A stretch of 62,000 nucleotides of DNA from Glandiceps talaboti (Eukaryota > Hemichordata > Enteropneusta > Spengelidae): contig NC_135552.1 of the NCBI RefSeq assembly GCF_964340395.1, forward strand, positions 7,378,494 to 7,440,493, in the 5' to 3' direction. The notes under the pieces are model-generated. The model had not been told where the DNA came from. It worked only from the letters and a program-made list of their open reading frames with translations, and ran no database searches. Of the stretch, positions 43,201-56,486 are shown piece by piece. A program made the position numbers and the translations under genes. The stretch's first letter is position 1. The number at the start of each line of letters is the position of its first letter.

Positions 43201-46200
43201 GAAATTGTAAGGAAATGTGTGTGTACATAGGATGCCATTTTGAATACTTAATTTTGTCAAGTGACTGACCTTTGACCTCATTAACATATTTTTGGTAATT
43301 TAGGACCCCTTCCTTTGAATTCCAGGTGTCAACTGGCTAACTATTGAATGATAAGTAAATGTATTTTAAATTTGTTTACATGACAAATCCCATGTTCAGT
43401 TTTCCATTACTGGAGGAAAGAAATTACAAACACCAATACAATAATTTTCTAATTTGGAACTTTTTCCAGCTGATTATCTGAATCAAGAAAGTCACATTTA
43501 AGTTACATTGTGTATTATATATTTTTTCAATTGTAAGTATGACAAAATTTCTTGATTTTAAGCATGTGGTAACCCACAAACGTGTTACCTTTTTGGCAAA
43601 AATGTGTTTGTTGATTTACCTAATTTGCATAAAATTATTGTAATCATGGGATAGTTTGAATCTAAGGATTTGTTTTGTAATTTTTTCTTCAAAAATGTTC
43701 ATTTTTTCAGGAGACAGCCCCCAAATTTAAATATTGTGATTACCCAATTCCTTGGGGAAAATTTAAAAAATATTGTTTTAAATGACACTTGAAACTGTCA
43801 AATTTAGTTTTTATGATTTTAAAATGACAAATATGACACTATGTTACCAAATCTGAAACAGATATTGACTTACCTGTAACTTTGCTGTTAAATAAAATAT
43901 AATGTTAGAGTTTAAGGAAAATGATTTTCGAATTCATGTTGCCATCAAAACTGAAACTTTTCAAAAATGGCTGTTTCCAAAATTTACAAAATATTAAGAA
44001 ATCTCCATATTTCGGATGCAAATTTCTTTATTTTGTGAACAATCTACAGCGGTGAAATTTCTCATAGATATTAAAATATAATAATACAAAAAAAAAGTAT
44101 ATTATGTGTGAAGGTAATTGTCCTTTATTGGGATAACACATAAAAAATGCATTTTGTTCAATTTCACCCACAAGGCCTATGGCCTCCCTATGTAAGGTAT
44201 ACTATCAAGTGTCAAGCCATTGATAATATTTTCACATTTAGAATAAGGCCAAAGAAAAAAAGTTGTTTGGTTCCGGTTACCCGACCCCACCTAGTTTTTC
44301 ACGCCGACCCTAAATCTTTTTTTCGTATTCGAGACAAATGATAATAAAATCGCGAAAATTGTGAAGTCTCACGAGAAATAGTGGATGCGGAAAATGACAT
44401 CAAGTGAAAAAGACAATATAAAACTATTCTTCCAATCTGTAATGGCTGTACATCTGATGGGAAAAAATAAATAATTTGAATTTATGTGAGCTTGCAACTT
44501 AACGCATGAGCTGTGTGGAACATTGCAATTCATGCATTATGTAAGTCACGGCAATTCCAGGGACGAGTCATAAATCTGTTAGGTTACCGGTAGTACCTTT
44601 ATTGCTGAAAGTATAAAGTGCACAATGAAGGTACTGTCGCCTTAATGATCACCATGTCTACAGCTCTATTGGACTTGCTTAAGCTTGGCGCACATTTGGT
44701 ACGATCTGTAGTTGGAAACAAAGGAGGAATCTGATAATTCGAAGAGAGAGAGGCGAATCCAGTTGGCACAATTGGTAGTTAGAAACAAAGGATTAATTAA
44801 TCTACAGGTGCATTCAACGAAGGTGTTCTTGAAAAAAAAACCGTTCTTACGCAAATGTTTCAGTTGACGGACCATTTTGTCGATTGGCAGTAGCGGGAGG
44901 GAAGCAAATAAAGGAGAATTTCGGCGTGGTAGTCCTGAGAGTGAGGGGGGGGGGGGAATAGGGAATTCTGGGAGAGTAGTGCACATTGTGTATGTCAAAA
45001 CGAATTGTTGGTATAGTGGATAGCACAAACGTTTTCCTGGTGGGGAGTGGGTAAATCACTTTTGCGTGGACAGTGGGCTGGCGGGCAAGTTGAAACCCAG
45101 TGGGAGGGAGGGGGGAGGGCAGACATCGTTCATCACCAGTGGAAGGACACATAAGAACAGTTAAACACCCACTGACCCTCTCCACAATTGTTTCGGGGGG
45201 GGGGGGTTTCGGACGAGTCTATTAAAAACATCATTGTTCGTCTGAAACAACTGTCACACAAAATGAATGAAAATCAAAAATCTGCCGGTTGGCTGCAACT
45301 GAATTTGATTGGATGAAGAGAGAGCTGAATCCAAATGGCACGAGAAATGAAACTATTAAAGGGACTGGTTAGTTTCTGAGGTCGGGGGGGGGGTCGATGG
45401 ATTTTTCCATTGGGTCATTGAAAAGGCACTGACTCCTCCATGTATTAAAAACCGAAGACAGGCTGACATCCCTCCCATCACTTAATTCTAAAACATGAGG
45501 CAATATTTAGACTATCATAGTAATACTTTGACATCTTTAGAAGACAGCATCATCTAAAAATAGCAAATGACCATTATTCATAGCCTATGTTTAAGAAATG
45601 TTTAATACCATTATGACTGTCATAGGAAAAGATTGGTGCATCTGATTGTTGGTTGACTCCATGAGTGACATCTGGGGGTGACTACGTCCTTGTGGGTCTC
45701 CCCTAACATATTTGGAGGTTTTTGTTGGCTGTATTAAGGCAATTTTTAGGTTATTCGTTGCCTTTAAGGTAATATTTCGAAGCTTCGAGAAGCTAAAGTT
45801 AATTTAAGTTTTAAATGAGTTCGCATGACACATAGCTATTCGCCATGTAGTGTCCGTAACATAGTAGCATTACTATCATCATTGCAGATATAGAAAAGTC
45901 ACTGGTATGTTAAAAAACTTTAGGTGCTCATATCTATTGTGTATAATAGAAACTGGAATCTGATGAGATGTGGTGATTTGTAGTGCCGATAACATGTAGT
46001 GTCCAAAATAGAAAGTATACCATGTGCATTAATCCCTTCATACTGAACAGTATACGTAGACAAAAGTAGATTAACTTCTTTTATAAACTACGATCTATGA
46101 AGATTACCATAACGGAACTTAAAACTTTAAAACCAAACTGCAATACATATGAAACATTGGCCATTGATTGTTAAACAACCGAGCATTTACATGATATGTT

Positions 46201-46364
46201 TTGTCACATATGTCACATGACATATAAATAAGATAAAATTATTAGTAAACAACATCCACATAGTTGTCATACAAAAATGTATGTCACTTCGCCAGGAAGT
46301 TTTTGTCAAGCTATTATATTAACAAAAAAATCAACGTGACCGTACTCTGAAATGAAGTGATATT
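43201..46364. other. No gene recognised
   Basis: 43201-44460 and 46271-46364 match unit 1. The block 44461-46270 has no counterpart there; it holds G runs at about 44945, 45196 and 45383 and proline-rich chance frames on the minus strand at 44666-45185 that result from the G-rich tracts. Confidence 0.5.
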
Positions 46365-48311
46365 CAGGGCCGTGGCCTGACCAAATTGCCAAGGGGGGCA
46401 GAATTTTGTCTTGTGCAATCTTGCATTTAAAATGTAGAAAAGTGCGAATTTACATAAATTTGCATGCAATTTACATAATATATAATTTAGCATACGCAAT
46501 CATTAAATATCATATGTAAGGTCAGAAAAAATTTTAAAAATGCTGGTCAACGGGTAACCTCACCCATCACATTGGGTACGTAGGTCGATTTCATTTGTTC
46601 ACAATGCTTGACAAGGATAAAACAAACCATGTACAATGTATAATGATAGCAAAATATTTCAGGTCGAGCTTAGATAGAACTTATTCAGTCATCTTGATAC
46701 TATCTCATGCAATTTTTCTGCATAACTACAGTTAGGAAATGTACACAATTTAGATTAAACAAATGGTGTAGTTCCTCTCACCCTCTCTTCTCAAAAAAAT
46801 GTTAAGCCCCGCCAAATGAAACTCAAGCTTTAGCCACCCCTTCTGTCACCTACACTACAGTGGAGATATAAAATCATATGGTACAATGGTGCATTGGAAG
46901 GAGACAACTCCAAAGGTTAACAAAATTGAAAATAAGACAGTGTAGGAGGCCATTTAGAAGCATAAAATATCAAACCATAGACATAATAAAATACCAGAAT
47001 TGAAACAATTATGCTATGCATTGCATATTATTTGGAAGTGTATTTTGTTGTGGCAAAGCTGAAAGATATTATGCGGATGTGCACATGGTAAATGACTTCT
47101 CCTGAAGTTTAATTTGGTTCCAAAAAATCCCGAATAAAGAGCAAAACATTTCAAGACTTTCAGACTTTTGATGGCCCAATGGTCGTAAACTTTTGTTCAA
47201 TTCTTTTTAGTGCACATTGGATATTTAATAAAAATTATAAGATATTATATTATTTGGAATAGACTCAAATGTATATTGTTACATGTACTATTCAGAAAAT
47301 ATAAAGAAATATCCTTAATTTTGAAAAAAATGCGAAGCCCGCATGAGGATTTATTGCCCATCACCGGAAAAAAAATATATGGGTAGGTTGAACAGCTTTT
47401 TCATTTTTTCTGGCCAAATGTCGTATCTTTCACAGTAGTTGCCGAAAAGATGTCACATTCAAAGCAAAAAAAACGGATGGTGCTTTCTCAAATAAGTAAC
47501 ACAACAAAATAATCATTTTCTTTACCCAACTCCCAAAACTGTTATGGCCTCGTTTATGTCGGAACCCAAGGTGAACTCAGTGAATTCTCCTTGTCATTAT
47601 CATTATAATGGAAATTGAAGTTTGGATTTTGATGTCGAAGGTACAGCTCTGTTTACAAATTCAAAAAAGGGCCATTCTTTCCATAGCAAATTGTCGCTTC
47701 AAAATGAATTGCCGAATAACGCTAGTGTCAGTGCAATGAGATAATTATATCAAACAACATTTTAACCAAACACAACGTCGAACACAATTATTGAAAGAAT
47801 ATCTTCAAATAATGGATCTTAAACTGCATACCCAGTTTAATAGTTTTTCAGGGCCACCAAATATTCCAAAAAGTGATCTGCCGTTTTATCAGTATGAAAT
47901 GTTTTAATATAAGGAACAAGATGTAAATGAGGTCGAATGCATCTTCGGAGTCACTGCATGCGCATGCAGCATAGCAGGCGACCTCACGTTGAACGACTTT
48001 TTCCGTCTTTTTTTGAGTTTCACTCGTTGATATTATAATTGCGACTTGCTATCTTCAAATGAAGGAGACTTTCAAGACTATTGTTACTCGCGGAAAATGC
48101 ACAGTGCGTGTGCGCACTTCTTTTGTACTTTCCCGCACAGAGAATTTTTAATTTGCTGCAAAAAGTTACAATTTTTAACTGGACACATTTTTATTCAAAG
48201 TTAAGCAGGGTACAATAGCGATATAAGGTACATATTAGCCAGGAGTCAGCAGTGTACACTCACTTTAGTGAACTATCCATTTAAATCGCGCATGCTAGGA
48301 ATATTCACGTA

Positions 48312-48587
48312 AATTCAATTCAATTCAATTCTATTCAATAACTTTATTATCCGTATATGAATGCGGAAATTTGTCTTTCGGCTCAAAACACAATTTACAA
48401 AGAATTTACAAAAGTACAATATATACATATACATACAGTGAGTTTAAAATGACTTTACAGTGAGTTTAAAATAGACACAGCTGTTGGAACGAATGATTTT
48501 TTAAAAAGGTTTTTCCTTGTGAAAAGCTTAGTGAAAGAATTATGTAAGGGATGCATATAATCATTGACTATTGTCTGGGCTTTCCTG
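48312..48587 (-). pseudogene. Retrotransposon ORF2 C terminus and 3' end
   Basis: Encodes NRKAQTIV, HPLHNSF and KKSFVPTAVSILN, the usual C-terminal pattern after the reverse transcriptase in L2/CR1-type elements (normally like HPL..EF and NSFIP.SI..LN). It continues exactly from the HTAV codons at the left of 52433 once the TTAA-flanked insert and one TTAA are removed. The stop is followed by about 140 bp of 3' sequence and the repeat tail. Confidence 0.85.
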
Positions 48588-48591
48588 TTAA

Positions 48592-51500
48592 GGGGGGAGG
48601 TGTCAAATTCAAAAAGTCGATAGATTTTTCTTATACTTTGCATACCTAAGCAGTGATATCTGAATATGTAAAAAATGCAAAGAAAATACTATGTCACCAC
48701 CTTTGTTTTCAAGATAATGACCGTTTCTTGTATCTACACGTATTGTTTTGGGTCAAAATAAGTAGATATACAACAATTAACTACATCACAATTTTTGACC
48801 ATTAAAGATTATCCCTGGAGCACTTAATTAACTTACATATTTTAGTGCAATGTGTATTATGTCCAGACATATGTGTTTGTAATTTCTTTTCATTATTTCA
48901 TAAAATGCTATGTTATTTTATCCCCAGCTGCTTTACGATTTTTAAAGAAAAATGTAAGAAAACTGCAAAAAAGGATAAAAGTCTGTGATAGATTATTTTT
49001 ATATGCTGTATGTGTACAATGTATTATTCCAGCTATTTATCAATGACAAAATAATAGTGGGTCACCACATCCGTTTAAATTCTAGAATTGAAATTGTAAC
49101 CCCACACCCCATCTAAATTTAGACATTTTTGACAGAATTTTTTAATGAAATATTGTTGAATTTTGACAAAAATTAAAATGAGCTTGTTTAACTTTGCACA
49201 TGTGTATAATGTACCAATGCCTCTTCATAATTATACAACAAAAATCATTGTGTGTATGCTAACTTTAAAATGCCAGTAAAAGATGTTAACCCCCACCCCA
49301 TCAAAATTTCAACATTTTGAACAAAAATCACTTGACATTGTATAATATTGGAACACACAAGCACCAAGGTATATTTCTGTCAGTTCATATGTATGATAAA
49401 TCAACTGAACTATTCATGTGTAGAGTTTAGGTATTTCTCCCAAAGCCAAAGTGGCCATAATATTCATAATTATGACCCCTCCCCCTTCCAAATTTCAACA
49501 TTTTTGGACACAATTCACATGAAATTTCATAATACTGGAACACATGGGTGCCAAGGGAAAGTTCTGTCAGTACATAATTATGTATGATAAATCAACACAT
49601 TAGGGGTGTCAATAGTTCAATGTAGGATAAAAAGCTAAAAACATTTAGTCCCCCCCCCCCCCCAACTTAATTGGCCAAAATTAAAAATGTCCATCCAATT
49701 TCAAATCAGTATGTAGTAATACACGTACTATGAATACAAAGCCTGTATGTAGTGAGGAAAAATAGATCTTTTCTTGACACTCCATTTTAGTGCTGTGCTA
49801 TAGTGAAAATTCTTCCATTTCTCAATTTAGGGGATATTTTTAAAAAAGAAATAATTGCATGTTTAGGGGTACAAACAGACCCATTAAAAAGTAAAATCGT
49901 TTCTGTAGGATGAGAACTAGACAACTAAAAAAAAACACCCCAAAAGTAAAAGAATTTAATTTTTCATCCTACATTGATTTGAAATATATATTGATCTTGC
50001 ACCATATATCTCATTCTCACATTGTTGAAACAGTTAAATGTTGATTTCATGTAAGGAAATTGCTAGTGTTGTATTGTTGAGTGTGGTCACTATGAAATAG
50101 GAAATAACCACATCAGTACCTGTTGATCCACTGAACCCGGCATGCAGTATACGTACCTAGTCACATGATAAAGTGGCATTGCACACACTGTGAGGCCCAA
50201 AAGCTACACTACTAGATGTATTTATTGATTTTGGGTAGAACCCCTCATTGAAATCTTATTAATTTTACCATGGGTACTTCTTTCATGGGGAGACAATGTA
50301 GAAATGTACAACTTGTATGATTTGTTGCAATTTGAACTGTAGGCTTTATGTATGATATGTAAACACTCAATAGAGTTAGTGTGACTAGTGACATACTATA
50401 GTTGGCGAGACAGCTGAAAAATAATCTATATTTGGTCGAATACATCTACTGAAAAACAAACTATAAATTCAGTAATTTTAAATTGGCAGGACGTTACTAT
50501 ACTGATACAGGGATGTGTAATGGCCGGGGGTTCCATTGCTGTCAACGACCGGTCGCACGGTCATGGCCCAGTGAAGAAGAAGTATTTTTGTTTTCACTGT
50601 CGATTGTCAACAATTGGTCATACGAGAAATAGCTTTTTCACTTTTTTTTCTCCACGATCGGTCGTACGGTTTCTAATAATTATCATTGTTGTTTTTCTTG
50701 TAATGACAAATATGGTTTTTAGCATCGATGAGACATCAATGGTTTGAGAAAACGCACACAAACAATCAAATGATTGATCTAGTGCTTTGACCCCATCAAT
50801 TGCCGTCTAGTTCTGGTGACACTGCTGACCTATCGAGCGATATGCTTCCAAAACGACATAGAATCAATCTGTATAGCAAATCTGGTTACCATAGTAACAA
50901 AGCAAAAAACCCAAACGAAGTACTTCATTTTAATGGCGATATGGAATTATGGTCAGTATGTAAATTTCATGTGAATACCATACAAGTCATTGTTTTGGAA
51001 TAATGCAATTAAAGTTTCCAAGTGTCATGTCAGTTTCATTTCGAGCAGTCGAAATCAAAGCAACTAAGTAGAAAATTAAAAGAAAATGTTTTTGCTTGTT
51101 TGAGTGGGGGAGGGCTACTCAAACTGGATGACTTGTGTAGAAGAAGACATTTATGACCTGGGGGTATCTCAGGTAGAAAGTCTTGGATGTATTCAGACGT
51201 TACGGTTAATCATGCAATAGTTAGCAGACTGTGTAAGCAGCCTTTTTATGGCCTCGATGTAGTTTAGAAGTTCCGACTCAAGTATTGTTTTTTTCACTGT
51301 CTATTCTCCACAACCAGTCGCACGGTCATGGCCCAGTGAAGATGAAGTATTTTTTCATTGTCTATTGTCCGCAACTGGTCACACGGTTGAAACCCCATTT
51401 TTAAATACGAGAAGTAGCTTTTTCACTTTTTTTCTCCACGATCGGTCGTACGGTTTCTAATAATTATCATTGTTGTTTTTCTTGTAATGACAAACATGGT

Positions 51501-52432
51501 TTTAGCACCGATGGGACATCAATGGTTTGAGAAAACGCGCACAAACAATCAAATGATTGACCTAGGGCTACTTTGACCCCATCAATCGCCTTCTAGCTCT
51601 GGTGACACTGCTGACCTATCGAGCGATATACTTCCAAAACGACATAGAATCAATCTGTATAGCAAATCTGGTTACCATAGTAACAAAGCAAAACCCAAAC
51701 AAAGTACTCCATTTAATGGCGATATGGAATTATGGCCAGTATGTAAATTTCATGTGAATACCATACAAGTCATTGTTTTGGAATAATGCAATTTAAGTTT
51801 CCAAGTGTCATGTCATGTCAATTTCATTTCGAGCAGTCGAAATCAAAGCAACTAATAAGGAGAAGATTAAAAGAAAATGTTTTTGCTTGTTTGTACGGGT
51901 GGGGGGGGGGGGTACTCAACTTGGATGACTTGTGTAGAAGCAAACATTTATGACCTGGGGGTATCTCACGTAAAATATCTTGGATGTATTCAGACGTTAC
52001 GGTTAATCGTGCAATAGTTCGCGAACTCGTGTAATTCTAGCGTCAGACACCGGGCGTGGTGTTATCTTTTTAATATGGCCGACTCCAACTTTTCTGTTTC
52101 GCACGTCAATGTTTTGCTTGACCGGCAATATAGGGAGCGTGGTTGTTCATACATTTCATCAAGTATAATTTTATAAGACAGTTCCTCTTTAAGTCATGGT
52201 AGTAAAGCTGATTTTCTTCATAAGGACTTCTGAAACTCATACGAAATTACCTTCCGTTCACCCTAAATCTTCAATTCAAGAGTACGTACAGCGATCGGAA
52301 AACATAATTATAACACTTCACTTCACTTCCAGACACGGGTTTGTTTCGCGTTCGAATGTTGACAACAGCGCCCGTTTCAGTCTGCGCCGAAAGTTGCGTC
52401 GTTGACGTAATTCGAATTTGACACCTCCTACC
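48592..52432 (-). mobile_element. 3.8-kb DNA element with TTAA target duplication (piggyBac- or Kolobok-like)
   Basis: Flanked by TTAA at 48588-48591 and 52433-52436. The termini are inverted: ggggggaggtgtcaaattc at the left and the complement of ggtaggaggtgtcaaattcg at the right, about 19 bp with a few mismatches. The insert splits a retrotransposon codon (gtt aac) and the frame closes perfectly without it. No transposase frame is recognised, so it is non-autonomous or decayed. Truncated copies also begin with TTAA at 30600 and 58645. It contains an internal duplication of about 770 bp and stretches shared with 59560-60640 in reverse. Confidence 0.9.
50553..52030 (-). repeat. ~770-bp tandem duplication inside the TTAA element
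   Basis: Two copies, about 50553-51317 and 51318-52030, share landmarks tcgcacggtcatggccca, tccacgatcggtcgtacgg and gacctatcgagcgatat, spaced 765-790 bp apart. Only one copy is present in the truncated elements at 30604 and 58649, so this duplication is specific to the retrotransposon-inserted copy. Confidence 0.8.
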
Positions 52433-52436
52433 TTAA

Positions 52437-53580
52437 CTGCCGTATGATAATGACATGCCAGTGTTGTTTGACGACAGCCAATGATCTTCTCTGCTGTGTT
52501 TACAATACGACAAAGTTTACTCTTGTTTTTAACCGTGAGATTACCATACCAAAGGATTATATTGAAAGTCAAAACACTTTCAATAAATAGATCTATACAC
52601 CAATTGCAGTACGTTCTGACTGACATCGAATGACTTTAATTTCCTAAGGAGATATAATCTCTGTGCGGCCTTTTTCGCAATATAGTCTGTGTTTTCGGCG
52701 AAGGAGAGCTTGCCATCGAGAATTGACCCAAGGTCACATTGAAACTAGTAACAACTTTAACAGCGTCTCCATTCATTGATACAGGTGTGAATTGGTCAGT
52801 TACTTTATGTGCTACAACTAATTCTTTTGTTTTTGAAACATTCATTTCTAAAAAGCTGTCTTTACACCTATTCTTTAAAATTCCAATGTCACAAAAATAT
52901 TCAGCTAAAGAGTCTTCATCAAGTAACAGACCAACAAGTGCCATGTCATCGGCAAATTTAAACAGACAACTTATTGCAGAATTACATCTCATGTGATCAG
53001 TATAAATTGAAAATAATGTTGGTGACAACACGCAACCTTGGGGAGCACCAGCATTCAGTACAATTTCATCAGACATATAACCATTGAAACAAACCCTCTG
53101 AGGTCTGTACATGTTTTTAAGAAAGTCATGGATCCAGAGAACTAAGTTAGAATTAACATTTAACTCAATCAACTGTTTTAATAGAATGTATGGCTGTATG
53201 GTATTGAATGCGCTGGAGAAGTCTATGAACAGAATCCGTACGTACGCATTCTTACGTTCTAGATGTTGTACAATTAAATTAAAAAGTGTGATAGATGCAT
53301 CATCTACACCCCTGTGTGCTTTATATGCAAACTGGAAGGGATCTATTTTGTCAACTACATCACTGAGCAGAAACTTCCTAACTATACCTTCCATGCACTT
53401 GCACAAAATTGATGTCAATGCAATTGGCCGGTAGTCGTTTAACTGTTTAGGGTTGGGCTTCTTTGGAACTGGAATGATTGTGGATGTCTTCCATGACCGC
53501 GGAACAACATGAAAATTTAGGAGTATTTGAAAAATGTAGGTGAATACAGGACTGAGTTGTCTAGCACAGGTTTCAGAACC
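52437..53580 (-). pseudogene. Retrotransposon reverse transcriptase, frameshifted
   Basis: RNA-directed DNA polymerase of the non-LTR element. Visible motifs: PVPKKPNPKQLNDYRPIAL (about 53430-53490), LFIDFSSAFNTI, the GAPQGCVLSPTLF block (about 53010-53040) and the catalytic FADD (about 52955). After VTSF (near 52,735) the frame shifts, and again near 52,600; the continuing product resumes as IESVLTFN, WYGN, RIVNTAEKIIG and HTAV just before the TTAA insertion. Upstream it is joined in frame, through one TAG, to the endonuclease part. Confidence 0.88.
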
Positions 53581-54638
53581 CTATATAGTTGTGATTCTAT
53601 CAGGGCCAGCCGCTTTGTTCCCAGTTAACTTTAAAAAACTCGATTCAACATCACCTTCAGAAATATGAATGGGATCAGGTTGGATATTCTGACATAATTC
53701 TAAACATTTCTTGCTAAAGTCCATTGTATCAAAACGATCGTAAAAGTTATTCAGTTCGTTTGAACGGACAGATAGATCTGTGTTGAATGGAGTTTGCTGT
53801 TTACTTTGTTGTTTCCCCATCATAGTTTTCAGTCCATCCCAGGCAGCTTTAGCATTACCAGTTTTCAACTTGTCTTCGACCTTTGATTTGTATTTGTGTC
53901 TTGCAATTCTGGCTTGTCTTCTAAACTCTTTCTCTTTTTCCCTATACTCTTCCTTATTGTTATGCAAAAATGCTACTCGTTTTTCGTTCAAAATCATTTT
54001 CAACTCCTTTGTAATCCAGGGTTTATTATTCGGGAATGTACGCACTGATTTATTCTTAACAACAATGCCTTCACAGAACTCAATGTAGCAGGATATGGTA
54101 TCAACTAGTTCTTGTGGATTGGAACACTTTTCCTTAAACACATCCCAGTCAGTTATTTCGAAACAGTTTTTTAGTTCTTCGGTACATTCCGGCGACCAAA
54201 TCTGAATAGTTTTAATTTGTTGTTTTTCAGTTTTTAACTTTTGCCTGTATTTCGGAAGGTGCACTACATTGTGATCTGAGCGCCCAAGAGGTGGTCTCCC
54301 AATCGATCTATACGCGTTTGGGATGTTTCCGTAACATAAGTCAATAGTTCTATCAAGACGTGTAGGTACGGTGACGTATTGTTGAAGGTTAGGTAGATGA
54401 GGAGTAAGGTCACACTGGTTGAAGTCAATAGCGATAAAGACAGGGTTATCAGGGGATTCTTTGACTATTTCATTGTACGCATCAGATATTTTTTCAGCGG
54501 CTGTCTTGAAGTTAGGACCTGGTACATAAGCCATCATGATTGTTACTTTTGTGAACTCCCGTGGCAAGTAAAATGGTCGAAACGATACAGTTAATAGTTC
54601 GTAGTCATGGGTGCAGACTTGCTGATGAATGTTAAATT
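53581..54638 (-). pseudogene. Retrotransposon endonuclease C-part and linker, ends in premature TAG
   Basis: APE-type endonuclease half with the signatures RPFYLPREF, DFNQCD (usual GDFN, here Ile before Asp), RLDRTIDLCYGN and SDHNVVHL, the last holding the catalytic Asp-His. A lysine-rich linker follows (NKPWITKELK) and then NKAAGPDRITTI. A TAG at 53581-53583 separates it from the reverse transcriptase, which continues in the same frame. Its N terminus is cut at 54636-54638 by the ATT-flanked insertion. Confidence 0.88.
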
Positions 54639-55020
54639 AGTGGGTTTTCACCTAAGCGTAGACGAACGATATATGCAGACGGCAAACTATTGATATGCAA
54701 ATACGAACGTAAGCATGAATAGATGCCACGTATAAATCGACTAAAACCGCATTAATCTATCAATTTGACAATATTTAACGTCTTCAGCTCGAGTGGGCGA
54801 AAGAGAATGTTTCCTTTGTCAAGTAACTTGCATTTCATTATCACAAGCTTACAGATTTGTCAATACATTTCTTGTACACCTGTTTGATGAATTAAAAGAA
54901 CATGGCGATTGGTTGATGGGCTTGGAAGCAAGCTTGAGACGAGAACGTATTGATTTTGCATGATTTGAACCATCTGTTCACTTTCCTCCTGATCCTTTTT
55001 AAATATAGAATTCATGTAAT

Positions 55021-55320
55021 ATGTTAGCATTAGTTATCAAAGTAATTCGAACACGTGCTCCAGGGAATTGTCGTGAAAAAATGGCCGGGTGCGGACGTGT
55101 TATCCGGGTTCCTGTGACACGTACCGAACGTCCGATTTTGGAAGCTATGGGTCAGTATGCTAACAATTATCAACTGATAGCAGATCATGTCCGTGCAGAT
55201 TTACGCATTCTTTCTCGAGATGTGCAGGGCATTTACATTATTCGTTCTGCTACTGTAGTAAGACGTAGAATAAGGGATGTTGTCCAACGTCATCAGAAAA
55301 GTAATTGTTCGCACAAATAG
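55021..55320 (+). other. Unrecognised 99-codon open frame inside the ATT element
   Basis: Starts with ATG and encodes a basic, arginine-rich product (e.g. VVRRRIRDVVQRHQK) with no domain I recognise. It could be a decayed piece of a transposase or a chance frame; there is no homologue of this part in the truncated copy at 18832-20025 to compare. Confidence 0.25.
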
Positions 55321-55659
55321 GAAACGACCAGAATTTATGACAGGGTGGACTCGGAATATTGTGATCATGTTGAACACGTTATGATTATTGATACCTTGAT
55401 AGCCAGTTATAAAGGATGTAAAGTGGGTTTCATAATGGTGCTGGTCGACAATAACACAACAACAACCCGATCGTCGAATACATAAGTCATGACTACATCA
55501 ACGTTTGTTAAAGTTTCACAGCTTTTTGCAACACGTTTGGACTGGAGATCGGTTATTTGTTCCCGGCTCCTTCGCCTCATTGGCTTCATGCATTCACAAA
55601 ACAAGTTACTTGACTGTGCAGACAGGGAAAACAAATAGAAACAAAAATATGATATCCTT

Positions 55660-56345
55660 ATGCAAATAAAATGCGACGTATAAATCGACGAAACTCATTA
55701 TCTTTGACAATATTTAACGTCGACGAAAGTGGACGTATGCAAATTTTAGAACGAAAACAGACGAAAACACATTTTAGAACGAAAGCCGACGAAAATATAT
55801 TGTTATGCAAATACAGTGACTTATAAATCGACTTGGCCGACGAAAAGCTCATTAATCTATTGATAATATTTAACGTCGACGAAAGTGGACGTATGCAAAT
55901 TTTAGAACGAAAACATTTAGAACGAAAGCCGACGAAAGTCTATTGTTATACAAATATAGAGCGACATATAAATCGACATGGCCGACGAAAAGCTCATTAA
56001 TCTATTGACAATATTTAACGTCGACGAAAGTGGACGTATGCAAATTTTAGAACGAAAGCACATTTTAGAACGAAAGCCAACGAAAATATATTGATATGCA
56101 AAGACAGAGTGACGTATAAATCGACATGGCCGACGAAAAGCTCATTAATCTGTTGATAATATTTAACGTCGACGAAAGTGGACGTATGCAAATTTTAGAA
56201 CGAATACATTTAGAACGAAAGCCGACGAAAATCCATTGTTATGCTAATACGTGCAACGGATAAATCGAAATGACCAACGAAAAGGTCAATAATCAATTGA
56301 CATATTTGTCTCCAACGAAAGTTGATGTATGGAAATTAACATGAC
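55660..56345 (+). repeat. 146-157-bp subrepeats with octamer and TATA-like boxes
   Basis: Four good copies and a decayed fifth, with landmarks taacgtcgacgaaagtggac at about 55717, 55871, 56017 and 56167. Each unit has two octamer places: atgcaaat after gtggacgt, and atgcaaat about 9-11 bp upstream of tataaatcga. Exact ATGCAAAT occurs at 55660, 55737, 55805, 55893, 56038 and 56186; others are one base off. Confidence 0.85.
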
Positions 56346-56416
56346 AAAGAGTAAGTACAAGTAATGGTACGATATGGTTGCATAATTGTGCTGCTCGACT
56401 ACGTTCTGGGGAGAAT

Positions 56417-56486
56417 CACCAGAGCTTGTTGAATTCCAAGTACATTGTATATTATACATGTACTTGGAATTCAACAAGCTCTGGTG
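56417..56486. repeat. 70-bp hairpin in the ATT element
   Basis: Two perfect 29-bp arms, starting caccagagcttgttgaattc, around a short loop. In the copy at about 19,560 one arm has lost about 11 bp. Confidence 0.85.

Noticed and set aside
52739-54088. Plus-strand frames under the retrotransposon
   Set aside because: They are antisense shadows of the reverse transcriptase and endonuclease frames.
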